A stretch of DNA of 64,000 nt from Metellina segmentata. Lineage: Eukaryota; Arthropoda; Arachnida; Araneae; Tetragnathidae. How positions within the stretch are numbered: the stretch's first letter is position 1; each line of letters starts with the position of its first letter. The stretch lies in assembly GCA_947359465.1 (NCBI GenBank), contig OX375880.1, forward strand, positions 23,574,714 through 23,638,713, in the 5' to 3' direction. Positions 10,520 to 22,673 of this stretch are shown here, one piece after another. A program made the position numbers and the translations under genes. The notes below the pieces were generated by a model. The model was not told where the DNA came from and did not search any database. It saw only the letters and a program-made list of their open reading frames with translations.

Positions 10520-11708
10520 AGTGTATGTATACACTAGAAATCACGAAAATCGACCAGAATCTCAATATTTTTTTTTATTAATTCACAATATTTTCCTATT
10601 TTTTAGCATAAAACAATACCAAGATCTTGCAAATATTCGAACTAGTTTTTTAGTTACGGGGGTTTTTCTTAGGTATTGTCACCATGAACAGACATGCTTC
10701 CAAAACTTGAAACTTGATTTCTGAAGAACTGCGTTTTGGCAATAGGAAAATGCTTTGTAAAAAACTTGATTATTTCACAATGAATTCACCTATTATAATT
10801 ATTTTTGTATCATTAGGATTTATATAATACAGTAAATGTTTTGAACCTCGGAGTATTTAGTCAGGAAATAGATTTTTAATTGATTCTTAAATATTGGAGA
10901 AAAAAAAAATTAAGACAATTCAAGTGTAAATAGATATTTTTGTTCTAAAGCATGATTATAAACATATTTAAAAAAATTAAATCAGTTAGTTGAACCGTAT
11001 TTTTTAAATTAAAAAAAACAACTCAAAATTTTTAAGTTTTTTTTAATTTTATAAAATTGTCCAATTTTTATATTTTTAACTAGTTTTTTTATTTTTGTAA
11101 TCGTTGGATAGTTAGAACTAAATGCTAGCTAGTATTTATAAAAATCTTTTTTTTTTTGTTGAACTTCAATAAGGATTTTTGTACCAGAACACTGAAAAAA
11201 CCTTAAAAATTCTAAATCTCTATACACTTTGACATTAAAAAAAAATAACTATAGAATTAAGACACAAAATACTATCTAATATTTAAAGTATATATATTTA
11301 CAAGTATAGACGAAAAATTTCAATACTTAGCTTTCTAACTGTATGGGCCATATAAATATGCAAAAAAAAAATTCCGTCATTTTGGTCATTTTTAGAGTAT
11401 TGTGTGATGCCTTAAAAAATTGTAAAAAATAAACTATTCCTTCAATCAACTTGATAGAGGTTCAACATATGAAGAATAATATTAAAAATATTTTACAACG
11501 CAAATCGTCTTTCTGAACAAATTATAATTTATATATCACGTTTCAAAAAACATGCTAATTATATCTTAATTAAATAATTAATTATTTGCACGACCTGATT
11601 TTTTTCTTCCTGAAATGATTTTTAGGATACACCAATTACCTGTAGTGAAAAAATGGATTTTTAAAGTCAAAATCTTTTTTTTTAATTTCTAGTATATACA
11701 CGTACACC
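10520..11708. mobile_element. TTAA-flanked MITE, AT-rich, family 1
   Basis: TIRs AGTGTATGTATACACTAGAA and (reversed) GGTGTACGTGTATATACTAG, bounded by TTAA at 10516-10519 and 11709-11712. The interior is extremely AT-rich with many T and A runs and no coding capacity. TTAA suggests a piggyBac-like target, but TA with a longer TIR cannot be excluded because the bases are symmetric. Confidence 0.65.
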
Positions 11709-11712
11709 TTAA

Positions 11713-13279
11713 AATGAATCAGTCCAATTGATGAAATAGAAACCTCAGCTATTCCCATTTTGTGTCGCGAACAGTTTTTGTTGTAGACAGACAGTATATA
11801 GTCTGTTCTAGATATTTTTGCCGACTATTAAACAGGAATATTGTTTATTTGAGACAATTATTGAAGAACAAAATCCATAGTCTTCAACTAATTGGTCACC
11901 CTGGAACAATTGTTTTATACATCAGTTTAATAAACAATCATTGCTTAAGCCTTTAGAATTTTGAGCAGCTATATTTAAAGTTTCAGTAACCATTTGAAAG
12001 TCCTTTTCTATCGAAACACTGAGTGAGACAATGGAAGGTAGGATTTTGCTGATAAGGCTGCCTGTAGGGTCACACTTAATATTTTAAAACATCAGAATTT
12101 TCAGGAGGTTAAAAGTAAATATTATTTACAGTTTTATTTCGTAAATGGATTATTTCGTGTTTATAAATGTAAGTTATACTTACTGGAATCTTTTTTCTGC
12201 TGCTATACGTTCAGTACACAATTACTAAAGATTACAAAACGATTGTGGTTGTTTCTCACCTGGTTAGGTCATAGCAATTCTTGTCGGTAAACATCCATTT
12301 TTTCACCCAATAGTCTACAAGTTTAAAAAGATTCGCTCTCACTGTGTTTGATTCGCGTTGCTTAAAAACGTTTTTTTTTTGTTTTGTTTTGCTACCTATT
12401 CACAAGTCTCAAAGTCTATTATTAATTCTGTTATTTTCAAAAACAATGGAGCCATTGCAAAATATCATTAAAACACGTCTCCAAGTTGAAAACAATTCTA
12501 TTTAGGACAAGGATGTGAACAAGAACTAAAAAACTATTCTTCGGGATATTTTATCTAGTTTATGTTCATATTCTGGGACAGATATCCGCATAAATACATG
12601 ATTTTAAAAAATCGCATTTTTAAAATTTACAATTTTGCTTTTGTTTACCATAAACATCGTGAACAAAATTTGTTCGAAACTTCATTTTTTTTTGTTCTTG
12701 TCATTGAACTTTAAGTTTGCTAAAAGAAGAAAAGAACATCGTGAACAAAATATGTTCGAAACCTAATTTTTTTTTTCTGTTTTCTTGTCATTGAACTTTA
12801 AGTTCACTAAAAGAAGAGTTTACCTGAATTTTGAATTTCTCTATCGCAAGTTCTTTTGTTATTACTTTCCTCACTTGACGTGAATTGAAAGATCAAACCT
12901 AGTCTGTTAGCTCGTGACACTTGAGGCTCTCAAAAACCAGCTCAGGAAAATGAATTAGCTGGCCTAAGTGACAGTCAAGAGATATGATGTGCTAGGACGA
13001 ATCTGAGCTGAATTGCGAATTTAACCTACCTGACGGTTGCTTCGACGAGGTATATCGTCATTAGCAACACTTACCAGATCTTGATGGACGAGATATCTCG
13101 TCACTACAAGAAAACAGTACAGATCTTATTCTCGTTGTGAAACATACACAAGGAAAGTTTTAGTGATGCATAAGAGAGAAGTACGCCCAGGATGACTTAG
13201 AGAAGTCGAACCTGCTCCACCTACAACTCTCAAGTTGCTAGCCCAGTGGGTAAACCCAATCGAACTATTAGATGTGATA
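11713..13279. other. Intergenic, one local duplication
   Basis: AT-rich sequence with no supported gene. It holds the tandem duplication at 12654-12818. Near 13040-13110 the motif ACGAG(A/G)TATATCGTC occurs twice in similar form. Confidence 0.4.
12654..12818. repeat. 82-bp tandem duplication
   Basis: Two adjacent copies beginning ACATCGTGAACAAAAT and ending CTAAAAGAAGA, period 82 bp, with small differences in the poly-T tract. Function unknown. Confidence 0.8.
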
Positions 13280-13282
13280 TTA

Positions 13283-13703
13283 GGCCCGGTGCACACATGC
13301 GGTTTGTCAACGTGCGGCACCGAAGCCCATCTATGCACACATAACCGTGAAATGACGCAAGTACGCATTACGCGCGATTTGCGAAAAATATTCTATCGAA
13401 GAAAACGTGCTTATTTCGTGTAAAAAAAGTATATTTGTAAAAAAAAAGACGTTACTGGACACAACCATTCATTAATTATTATTTATATTCCATTTATATA
13501 TGAAAACAAGGTACTTGAGAACGGAGAAGCGTTTGCGGCGACCTGCGGCGCTGTGGGGAACTGCGGTATAAATTGCACACAAGTTGGACGTGCGTCGCCG
13601 GAGGCATGTGTGCACTACTCCATTGGATCTAATGTATCTCTGACCCCACTTGCGTTTGTGGCAGCGGCGCTGTACGTTGAAAATCCGGATGTGTGCACCG
13701 GGC
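13283..13703. mobile_element. PIF/Harbinger-like MITE, copy 1
   Basis: Inverted ends GGCCCGGTGCACACATGCGG and (reversed) GGCCCGGTGCACACATCCGG, flanked by TTA on both sides (13280-13282 and 13704-13706). A 3-bp TWA duplication with GC-rich GGCCC ends fits PIF/Harbinger. The subterminal region is rich in CGCCGC and reads as non-coding. Confidence 0.8.
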
Positions 13704-14067
13704 CTTAGACCTCAATTTAAAAAAATGTTTCAAAATGAGAAAACGTGTTTATTTTGCTTACTTGGTGTAAAAAAAGTGTATTTTGAAACGAAATAGACGT
13801 TACTGGATGCAACCATTCATTAATTATTATTTATATTCCATTTATACATGAAAACAAGGTACTTCTGTATTAAAAAGTGTGTGCGATGAGCTGCGGCGAC
13901 GTGGAGAACTGCGGTACAAATTGCACGCACATTGAACGTACGTCGCCGCAGCGCCGCCGGAGGCATGTGTGTGCACTACACCATTGGATCTAATGTATCT
14001 CTGACCGCACTTGCGTTGCGGCAGCGGCGCCGCACGTTGAAAAATCGGATTTGTGCATCGGGCCTTA
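13704..14067. repeat. Tandem duplicate of the right part of the MITE
   Basis: About 361 bp repeating the right part of the preceding element, ending CATCGGGCCTTA with the same TTA boundary. It has no left terminus, so it arose by local duplication rather than insertion. Confidence 0.75.
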
Positions 14068-14198
14068 TTGTGTTCGATCGTGTAAATCTGCGCTAATCAA
14101 TCTATTGAATAAGCTATCTAGTATTTTTAGACTTCAATGCAGTCAACTGCTGTGTCATCTGAACGCATTTTGAAACTTTTTTTTTAATTGACATCTAA

Positions 14199-14643
14199 GG
14201 CCCGGTGCACACATCCGGTTTTTCAACGTACAGCGCCGCTGCCGCAACGCAAATGCGGTCACAGATACATTAGATCCAATGGAGTAGTGCACACATGCCT
14301 CCGGCGACGCTACGGCGACGCACGTCCAACTTGTGTGCAATTTGTACCGCAGTTCCCCACGGCGCCGCAGCTCGCCGCACACGCATCTCCGATCTGAAGT
14401 AACTTGTTTTCATAAATAAATGGAATATAAATAATAATTAATAAATGGTTGTATCCAGTAACGTCAATTTTTTGTGTTTCAAATTAAACTTTTTTTACAA
14501 CAAGTAAGCGAAATAAGCACGTTTTCTTCGATAGAATATTTATCGCAAAGGCGAGAAATGAGTATTTCCGTCATTTCACGGTTATGTGTGGATAGATGGG
14601 CTTCGGTGCCGCATGTTGAAAAATCAGATGTGTGCACCGGGCC
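14199..14643. mobile_element. PIF/Harbinger-like MITE, copy 2, inverted
   Basis: Same family as 13283-13703 in opposite orientation, 445 bp. Ends GGCCCGGTGCACACATCC and CCGGGCC are flanked by TAA at 14196-14198 and 14644-14646. TTA and TAA at the two copies agree with a TWA target. Confidence 0.85.
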
Positions 14644-14646
14644 TAA

Positions 14647-15769
14647 AAGTATGTATTTGTCTGTGCAAGAAATAACAGATTTTATCACCTGAATTTCGTC
14701 ACTCTAGGCAACAGCCTACTTAGCCTATTCAGAAATACAACACTGAACCAAATGTTTCATTCTTGCTCACATTTCTTCGTGTCTGGCCGGAGGACCTTAC
14801 AATGACTTTTGCTGCTTTCATGCAATTGAGAGCTATACATAGCACTCTTATTTAATTGATTTCAGTGAAGTTCGTATACAGGTCGGCATAATCAGCAAGA
14901 CCCTAAAAATTGACCCTCGGCCTCAAGTCAGTTCCCATCCTCAAATTTTATGCCCCGAAGAATTCCAGAAAGTGGTATCTTTCCCCATTCATCATTTCCA
15001 CTTTCGTAGATCTTCTTCTTGAAACGATGTCATCACAGGCCAAATGAGCATGAGATCGTTGGGACTATCATTCCTATTTCCCGTTCATGCCATCCAACCT
15101 ATCTGAACTCTCACATTTACCGGAGTTGAAACTGTGAAATCTCGTCCTTTTTAGTATTCCTTGCCAGCCGTCTAAAAGCTTGCATTTGCCTCATCTTCCA
15201 CCCACGCAAAGCTATCGAAAGCTCCGCGGGGCTCTCGCTAATAGTGCTGTTCCTCGAGTTGGAGATGTGTTGTTTTTGACCCATTTCCGTCTGTTGCCTG
15301 GTGCTAGTCCGGAAGGTCTTCCCTCAGTGACTGGAAACAATGTCAGTGTGTAATGGCTTCTTTCGGTTGGCGAGTTCGGATTCGGCTTCGCAATGCGAGA
15401 TCTGATACGTAATCGTTTGTTTGAAGAAAATTATTCGATACAAATGGTTTTCGCCGAGACTACTCTATCTGTCGCAATTTAGTTTGTTGACCTGAACGGA
15501 AATGCAGCAAGTTGTTTGCGTGCGATCAAATCTCGTCAAAATAAGCTGAACAAACAACAGAAATGTTTTTTATTTTTATCAACTCGATCTATGAAGATAC
15601 GAAACAGAGTATCAGAAAGATAGAGTTTTTCAGTGGATACAATAAGAAATTACCGGGGAAAATACTTCCGTTAAGAATTAATGTATACAAAAATATTATG
15701 ACACCTTCCATAAAGAAATGCGAAAATGCTAAAAAAAAACTTTGTATATTTTGCATTTTATCTTGCGTT
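14647..15769. other. Unassigned stretch
   Basis: Mixed composition, slightly GC-richer around 15170-15400, where no frame is convincing. An open frame at 15563-15901 runs into the repeat that follows and looks incidental. Confidence 0.25.
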
Positions 15770-16000
15770 GCACTGGAGAAATACAAAGGTCCGGGATCCA
15801 TCGGGTTGGGAAAGATCCGAGGACAGTGCCTCGTAATTCTGAACCACGGTCAGATGACGAGGTCACACCCGCTCTTCAAATTTCCACACCACGCCACGTG
15901 AGGACATTTGAGGTCTCCACGTTGGCGTGGTGTGGAAAGTGTAGTGCACCAGCCCCCATGTACACAACGGTCATTGGTTGCATCGAGTTTTGAACTCGAA
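15770..16000 (+). mobile_element. Dispersed retroelement-like repeat of spider type
   Basis: Plus-strand translation around 15830-15990 (EPRSDDEVTPALQIST, later CSAPAPMYTT) recalls a very abundant repeat that surfaces as hypothetical proteins in araneomorph spider genomes. It includes the landmarks CCACGGTCAGATGACGAGG and ATCGAGTTTTGAACTCG. It may be the 3' part of a non-LTR element or SINE. No boundaries or target duplication could be fixed. The identity rests on recalled pattern only. Confidence 0.4.
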
Positions 16001-16212
16001 CGATGCTTGAAGGAATGGATGGTTTCGAACTTTGAACCCTGCTTTAAGGAATGGATTCAATTAAATGATTGGAATTGATTTCACAGAATTTTTCTATTTT
16101 ATGACACAGAAATGTGTGATTTCTTCAAATGTCCTCATATGGATAATGATACGAAACAAATATTTTAACTGAGTTCAGAATTTATGTCGTTTTATTCTTT
16201 TATATACACATA

Positions 16213-16500
16213 CTAGCAGAATTGAACATACTATCAGAATCAACACGAGCAACCCGGCGTTAATCGCGTTGAACTGGTTAAATGTTGATTGAAAAGTGAT
16301 TAGACTAATCACTTCTTTCATAGAAAATTGCAAACATTGTACAAGCCTGTACGGAAAATAGCTTTTTAATCTTGTTTTAATTTTTTCATAACTTCTACAT
16401 TTTACTTCGGACGCAAATATGAATACATTATGTCTCCATCCATATAATCCATTATTGCATATGCACCACATCTTCTGCTGTAAAACAAACTACAAAATAG
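16213..16500 (-). mobile_element. Degenerate Helitron 3' end, related to the array at 72-3466
   Basis: CTAG at 16213-16216 follows A, as expected for a minus-strand Helitron 3' end. The sequence then parallels the array copies: a hairpin-like ACCCGGCG, ATTGAAAAG, CTTCTACATTTTACTTCGGAC, and CATATAATCCATT. Divergence is high. The region to 17052 is AT-rich and shows only weak similarity. Confidence 0.5.
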
Positions 16501-17510
16501 ATTTTTTTTTAAAGGTGACTACTTCAGTTGTGTTAAAGAAGAAATATATTTAAACTACGTCGTATGGCTACTCGTTTTAGTTTAACCATCTTATTTCAAA
16601 TTTTTTTTTTTTTAACCTTCATTTTAAAATAAGAATTCCTCCACCTTACTTAAAAATGTTTTGTTTTGTATCTGTTATTTATTCTTAGGAAACAGAATTC
16701 TACATATCATTACGTAATCAACCAAAGACTTAAAAAAGGTTGGTCGAAAAGTACAAATACTGCCAAGAAATTACTCATGTGTAATGATGTTTTGCAAAAA
16801 TAAAAATAATTCATTAAAATTTAACTCCTAAATAATATATATTTAATATGTAAAATGCTGGAACACATAAATACAAACAGGAACAAAATTCTGAACATTG
16901 AACAATGAAAAATATAGTATTCTAAAAAACGAAAGTTGTGCAAAGCGTGTCGAATTTCGACTTCTTGAGCAATTCTGAAATAGAAAAATTCAAATAAAGA
17001 CGTTTGTGAGAAAAAATTATAGATGTTGATAATATGCATCTACTGCAATATGCACTCAAACCTGTTTTTGTGCCATGGATAGGGACCGCATAAAAGAAAA
17101 CGCATAAAAAAATTCTTCCAAAACTTCACGAGTAGCTATAAAAAATACTTTTCGCAACACATTTAAACAGTATTTTTTTTATGCGATGAATAGGGACCGC
17201 TTAAAAAATGTCTCACGTATAAAATAACTCAAAACGTTACGTAATAACTAGAAATTACTTTTTTAAACGAAATCAAGACACGAGGCTTGGCAACTACTTG
17301 AAATCTCGTCAAAACCTATTGGAATCTCATTTAGAAATCTCGTTTAGAAAATACACGTGCGAACATTTTTAAATATTTTATTTGTGTACTTATTTTACAC
17401 ATACAAAACTTTTCAAAATGTGTAACCATTATCCTTCATAGTCTGTGGTGAAATGGTTCAAAATCAATTTCGTCACTTGAAGATACTACCTCGCACTCGT
17501 TTAAAGTGAC

Positions 17511-17595
17511 TTTTTTTCAGTTACCATGTAGTCGGTGATCAGTTGTTGCGACGACTGTTGTTTCATTAGACGCTTGTATTTGTCTCGGTAGCCAG
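17511..17595 (-). pseudogene. C-terminal scrap of a pogo/Tigger-like transposase
   Basis: Minus-strand translation reads YRDKYKRLMKQQSSQQLITD then YMVTEKKSL and a stop at 17511-17513. A basic stretch ending in an LITDY-type motif resembles the tails of Tigger/jerky-family proteins. It is too short to be certain and no DDE motifs remain. Confidence 0.4.
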
Positions 17596-17652
17596 ATATA
17601 CAAGATTGAAGCTCCTGTTGGAATTTTGAAATTCTTTCAGAATTGGTATAGA

Positions 17653-17875
17653 TTGAAATTAATTCAGAGCGAAAGAAACACGAGTTTTCATTTTATTCGC
17701 GTTCTTTGAAAAATATCGTTTGTCCCAAATATTCGGAAATTGTTTACATTGCGCAAAGAACAAAAATAAGACTCGAAATAACTGAAGTATCAAAGCTAAA
17801 ATTCCATTAAAAAAAAAAAAATTGGGTTGGGGGGGGGCTATTTTAGCAGTACTGGTAAAGCAATCTAAGTACATA
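17653..17875. repeat. Fragment shared with the Helitron array interior
   Basis: GAAATTAATTCAGAGCGAAAG through AGCAGTACTGGTAAAGCAAT matches about 1027-1258 and 2738-2970 with substitutions. It lies inside the pogo-like element, so either Helitron sequence inserted there or the Helitron captured it. Confidence 0.7.
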
Positions 17876-18045
17876 TTAATTTTTTTTTTATTTAAGTAAT
17901 TTTTATTGACAATTTCGTTAAGTCTGTTCTAATTTGATTGAAATTTTGAAAAGAATGTAAGTAGATTGTACTGAATAAATGTTTTTTATATACCCTAGAA
18001 AAAAAATCGCACAAAAAAAAGATCGCATAAAAACAGGTTTAAGTG

Positions 18046-19149
18046 TACATGTGTTGATAACCATGAATTTATTGATAAAATACATAGATTGTTTCTAATA
18101 ACTGAAATTGGAAATTTAAGTTTTAAAGTAAAAATTTTAGTCTTCTATGACAGCAACCTAAATCACAACGCTTTGCATACAAAAGTCTGGTTGGTATAGA
18201 CAAGATCAAAACAAACTCAAATTTGATCTCGGTTTAATTATTTGTGTCCTATCATTACCTTCATAATGAAATCTGAAGAAATCACATATTTTTGTGTCAT
18301 AAAATAATGAAATACATTGAAAATATGTCTTAAAGCAGAATGGAATGAAATTGGTTCCAGTTTGAACAAATACTTGGTACAGTGACATTTCTCTTTTAGC
18401 AGATGCATTCTAAGGTGCAAGACAATAAGAGTACAAATATTCAAAATTATATTCGATGTTTGTACTTATCGAAGGTGGGCGAATACTTTTGCGTTCCTGA
18501 TATCCTGGGTTATATGAAATCAGTAACACAAAACATTTAAATGGATTTATCAAAACTTTTATAACTGTTCTACTATTTTGATAGATAACTAAACTATGAA
18601 GACAGACGCAAAATTTAAAATCATAATTTAACTACATCCTTATAAAATACATGAAAATATAAACATAAGGTTGTTGATTACTTCAATGTGGTATATAGTT
18701 TATTTAAATTTATTTAAATGTATCGCATCTAATTGTGCAACAATTTTTTAAAGCTACGTCAATAACTGAATAGCACTTCCAAAACTGAACAAAAGTTTAC
18801 GTATAATTTGTGTCGTACACTTTAGAGCTTATTTTAATAACAGTCATTAGTTCTAACATCTGCGCAAATTGCTATTCAATTAAGAGCATTTTCAATTCAG
18901 GTTGTCAACTTCTCAGCAACACTTGAATAAAAAAAATGACATAGTAGTGTTTCTGTATGCTTCTACATGTGTGTTCTAAGTAGGTTAGGTCTACATGCTT
19001 CTTTTCTTTAGCCATCACAATAACAGAAAAGAACATTCGAATTACTTTTAGAACCATGTTTTACAACTCTCACGACGCTGAGAGTGAGATGAAGAGAAAA
19101 TAATAACAAAGATAATTACAATAATCCAGTTAGGGGGAAACTCTCAATT
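18046..19149. other. Intergenic, nothing recognised
   Basis: AT-rich DNA with only short frames. Confidence 0.3.
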
Positions 19150-19640
19150 TTAACAAAACCCCTTGTTGCGGACTGCCAACACGAATTCATCATTTGATTG
19201 AACCCTTTCTACGAAACCGGTTTATATTCTGTTCATCAGCTCTGCGAGATTCTCTGGGATACATTCTCTGATTGACTCGTCGAGCTGAACGTTCTCCAGG
19301 GGCGGTGCGAACTACGAGCCGGTACTGACTCGAAATGAGGTAGAAAATAAGAGAGAAATGAGCACCTACACACACTCCGCGCTGAGCCGTTTGACATGAT
19401 TCCGAAGTTTCGTTTTGCAGTTCGTATTTCACAGCATTGTCTGCAGACGAGAACAATGTGATGCCACTCGGTTGATTTGAATTCGTCCAATCGTTTGCGA
19501 ATTATTTCGGACTTTTTTGTTATTAACATTTTTTTGCTGTTGTGAAGTGGCAAATCTGCTTTTCGTCACGTGTTTCTCCGATTCGATGTCACTTCGTTTC
19601 GTCCGTTTCCCACCAAACGACATGGAATAATTGGAACATG
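19150..19640. promoter_or_regulatory. CpG-richer block upstream of the clarin exon
   Basis: A locally GC- and CpG-richer segment (TCGTCGAGC, CGCGCTGAGCCG, CGTCACGTG) about 0.6-1 kb before the clarin-like exon. This is the position expected of a promoter or 5' UTR exon. Minus-strand frames of 88-105 codons here have no family resemblance. The interpretation is inference from composition and position only. Confidence 0.25.
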
Positions 19641-20220
19641 GAAGTCAACGGCGAACCTCGACAATGTTACTGTATGTGAGTGAGTGAAATGTTCTTTACT
19701 AAAACGTCATTTCATTTTCACAAGTACATTTACGAAACGTTTATGAATACTTCGTTTTAAAGTATTACGGAGATGCTTGCTTTACGTATGGATTTTTTGT
19801 AATCCTTGAATCGTCGAAATAATCTGAATATTTCTGAATTGTCGAATAAGTTGAAGCTTCAACGAAGCCTTGGAATAATATTGGTATTTAGAATTACGTA
19901 TTTTCCTAGAAGTCAGTAAATGGCATCAATAAGAACTTGAAACAATTGAACGTCTTTATATATAATCAGAATTCTACAAGAACAATTATTTTTTGTGCTC
20001 GGAACATGTGAAATAGATTTGTATCAAACTTTTAAGCAAGATTAAATATCAATTCCTTAAAATGCTCATTCCAAAAAGAATTTTTTGTCTTCAACTAGAA
20101 TGAAGTATTGTTATAGCTCAATAATTATAAACTATTGATTATCATCAAAGCATGATTCAAGCATATTTTCTACGAGATCTACTTAAGAAGATTTAGAAGA
20201 CGACAAACTGACCACACATC

Positions 20221-20500
20221 ATGTTTCCATCGTATTTCCCTATGGACACAACCAAGCGCTGTCTGGTGTGCTTAGTGTTTCTGGTCAACTGTCTGACATT
20301 TGCTTTGATATGTACTGCGATGCTAACCCAGGAGTGGATTGTAGTCAAGCCTGTGAGGACGGGCCTAAATATAAGTATTCGGAACACTGAACTTTCAGAT
20401 GGAGAATCGAGTCGGTTTCAAGGCATTATATACTTCGGACTCTTCGATGGAAAGAAAGTTTTAAATTACGGATTTGGAAATCGTGTGTTTGACTTGAAAA
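20221..20500 (+). CDS. Clarin-family membrane protein, first coding exon
   Basis: Encodes 93 codons plus one base before a consensus donor GTAAGT at 20501, so the intron is phase 1. A hydrophobic first transmembrane segment (CLVFLVNCLTFALICTAML) is followed by QEWIVVKPVRTG and the family signature RFQGIIYFGLFDGKKVLNYG with FGNRVFDLK. The pattern of one membrane span, then an extracellular loop with G-x-I-x-FGLF-x-GKK-x-LN-x-G, is what I recall for arthropod clarin-3-like proteins, tetraspan relatives of claudins and stargazin. The start could be Met 20221 or Met 20242; the second is nearer typical N-termini. Later exons encoding the other three spans were not found downstream in the window, so the gene is partial here. 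Confidence 0.7.
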
Positions 20501-22456
20501 GTAAGTACCTATTTTTGCAATAACATTTACGTTGAACTATACTGTGTACTTGTGTGGAAAAACTCAAAACATATGAATGACAAATTTAAAATTTAGTGTT
20601 TCCCTTCGTAAAATTTTTAAAAGAAGAAAGATGGATTTTGAAGCACATTTCATAGGTATATAAATTTTCTTTCTTGACGGTTTTCCTTCTTGACGGATGA
20701 AAAAAGTTACCGACGGACTGTTAAGAAGACTGTTTCGGACTGTTAAGCAGTTCTCGAAATGTTCGTAAGACGTAGCTATTTAGTTTATATAAAAATTATA
20801 AGGAGGCAATTTTAAAAATGGGGCAATTATTGCAAGAAACAAAATAAATTTCTAGGGACTATATTATTTTAGTGTTAAACATTTAAACCAGAAATAACTT
20901 TAAAATATACTAATACCCATATTACTATAATCCTGAATTTATTCTTTATTGTGCTTTTTAAAAAGTTCGTTACAATATAGGACAGACGTATTTTAGGAAG
21001 AATATTGTGTAATGTTTCTAAATTGTGATGAGACAGGTAAAACTATTACATCGTTGAAGTTTTTATGTCCTGTGAAATGTATTTAAGCAGTAACAAAATT
21101 GAATATCAAATCATAATAATAGTTGTATTTTCATAAGCATTAATTTACTTGCTACAATTTATATTTAAAATTGAAATTTTATTCAAATTTTCAATTTCTA
21201 GTTGCTTAAATAATAAATAATTTTGAAATTTACAAGTTTTATTTTCGTGAGGCTCTTTTCTGTTCCATGAGTTCTGGTTGGTTTTATCAAAGTGAATTGG
21301 GGTTTTTGTTGTAAGATTCTTTAATTTTTTGTAGTTAAATACTTCAGTGATCAATCGATAATTACTTGTATCAAACATATTTTATAACTAACTACAATAT
21401 GAAATTGTTATTGAATTGATTGCCTTTAATTCGTAGCTTAATAAACACAGAACTGTATTTAACACAAGAGTTATAATTTTTTACATTTCTATTAGTGATA
21501 AATGCACGTAAATTTAATGCATGCTAGTATTCAAAGGTTAAAATTGTCTGTATAGTATATTACAAAACAAAAATGTTCATAATCAAAAATATGTATGTTA
21601 GATTGTACAAATTTTCTCAATGAATGGTGTAGTCGTACGTTGAAACATAATACAACAATAAAATTGCATTTTGTAGTTTCAATTTAATTTTCCATGCATT
21701 ATGTTTACTGGTATTTAAAATTCAGTATAATCGGACTGTTGTAAATGAAGGAATGTCTACAGTATAACTTACCCAAAGTTTTCCAAAAGAACGTATGTTT
21801 TGTTTGCTTTTGTTGATATACGTATACGACATATGAAGTATTTTAAATTGCCCTTTTAATTAAATTAAAGATATTAGCATTGCCTTATTGATGCTCAGAT
21901 CAGATGTTTTTGATCATTTGAGTGTTATTCAGAGTAGTAGAAAATTTTTTTCTCGTTTGTCAATTATGCTCTATTTTTTTGACTTTTTAAAGTTGCCAAT
22001 AAAATCAATAAACAATTAGGTTTTGTCTGCTAAAACTTAAAATATGGAATTTTCTAACCACTTAGAGCTCAAGAGTTTCTTTTTATATAATACTTTCTCC
22101 AACTTTCGACAACAAAATTTTTATCACGATATTATTGAAAGTTTTGTTATTCTAGTAGGCTCACTATAATTATGCTCATCCTCTTGTTCGTTTTAATCGA
22201 ATTCTCCCTATCCAATATAAATGATGACCTATATATCTAGGAGCCACTTTTCCTACATTTATCCCATTTTTAAAAGAAACTTATCAAATATTGTCATTGT
22301 GGTTACTTAAAGGTGCACCTTCAATGAACCAGACCTTAAAAAATCTTCAAGAATGTTTATTACAAAAATTTTTTATTTCCTTTTCAAAATTTTCAGCTGC
22401 TAGTTAATTACAAGTTTTCTTGAATATTCATTTACTCTGTATCATTTTCATTTTTG
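20501..22456 (+). other. Presumed clarin intron, AT-rich
   Basis: Begins with GTAAGT. No further exon is recognisable. It holds only short frames and A/T runs. The intron may extend through the transposons beyond. Confidence 0.4.
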
Positions 22457-22673
22457 TACTAGTTGGAAGTTTATTACTTTAAAAAATAATCGATGTTATA
22501 TTCACAAATATTAGTTGAGGTAAAAATACGAGAAAATTCTATAAAAAAAGAACGACAAAAACTGAAGCGTATGCAGACGAAACACATAATTGAAAGTTTC
22601 ATTAATTAAATTAATTGGGTACTGAACCTTAGGAGCATAAGCATTGAACGTTCAAAAAAGTAAATTAGCATGA

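Larger units (their letters stand above)
17053..18045 (-). mobile_element. Pogo/Tigger-like element remnant
   Basis: TIRs CACTCAAACCTGTTTTTGTG and (reversed) CACTTAAACCTGTTTTTATG define about 993 bp. Subterminal copies of GATAGGGACCGCATAAAA follow the left end. A minus-strand frame ending at 17511 resembles a pogo-family C-terminus. The right flank begins TA; the left flank TA is not clean. It contains a block similar to the Helitron array (17653-17875). Confidence 0.6.

Noticed and set aside
15960..16010. tRNA-like B box in ATCGAGTTTTGAACTCG
   Set aside because: No A box, cloverleaf or anticodon arm could be built, so a tRNA gene is not supported. It is treated as part of the dispersed repeat.
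19190..19623. Three minus-strand frames of 64-105 codons
   Set aside because: They overlap one another in different frames and have no family motifs. The GC-richer composition alone explains their length.
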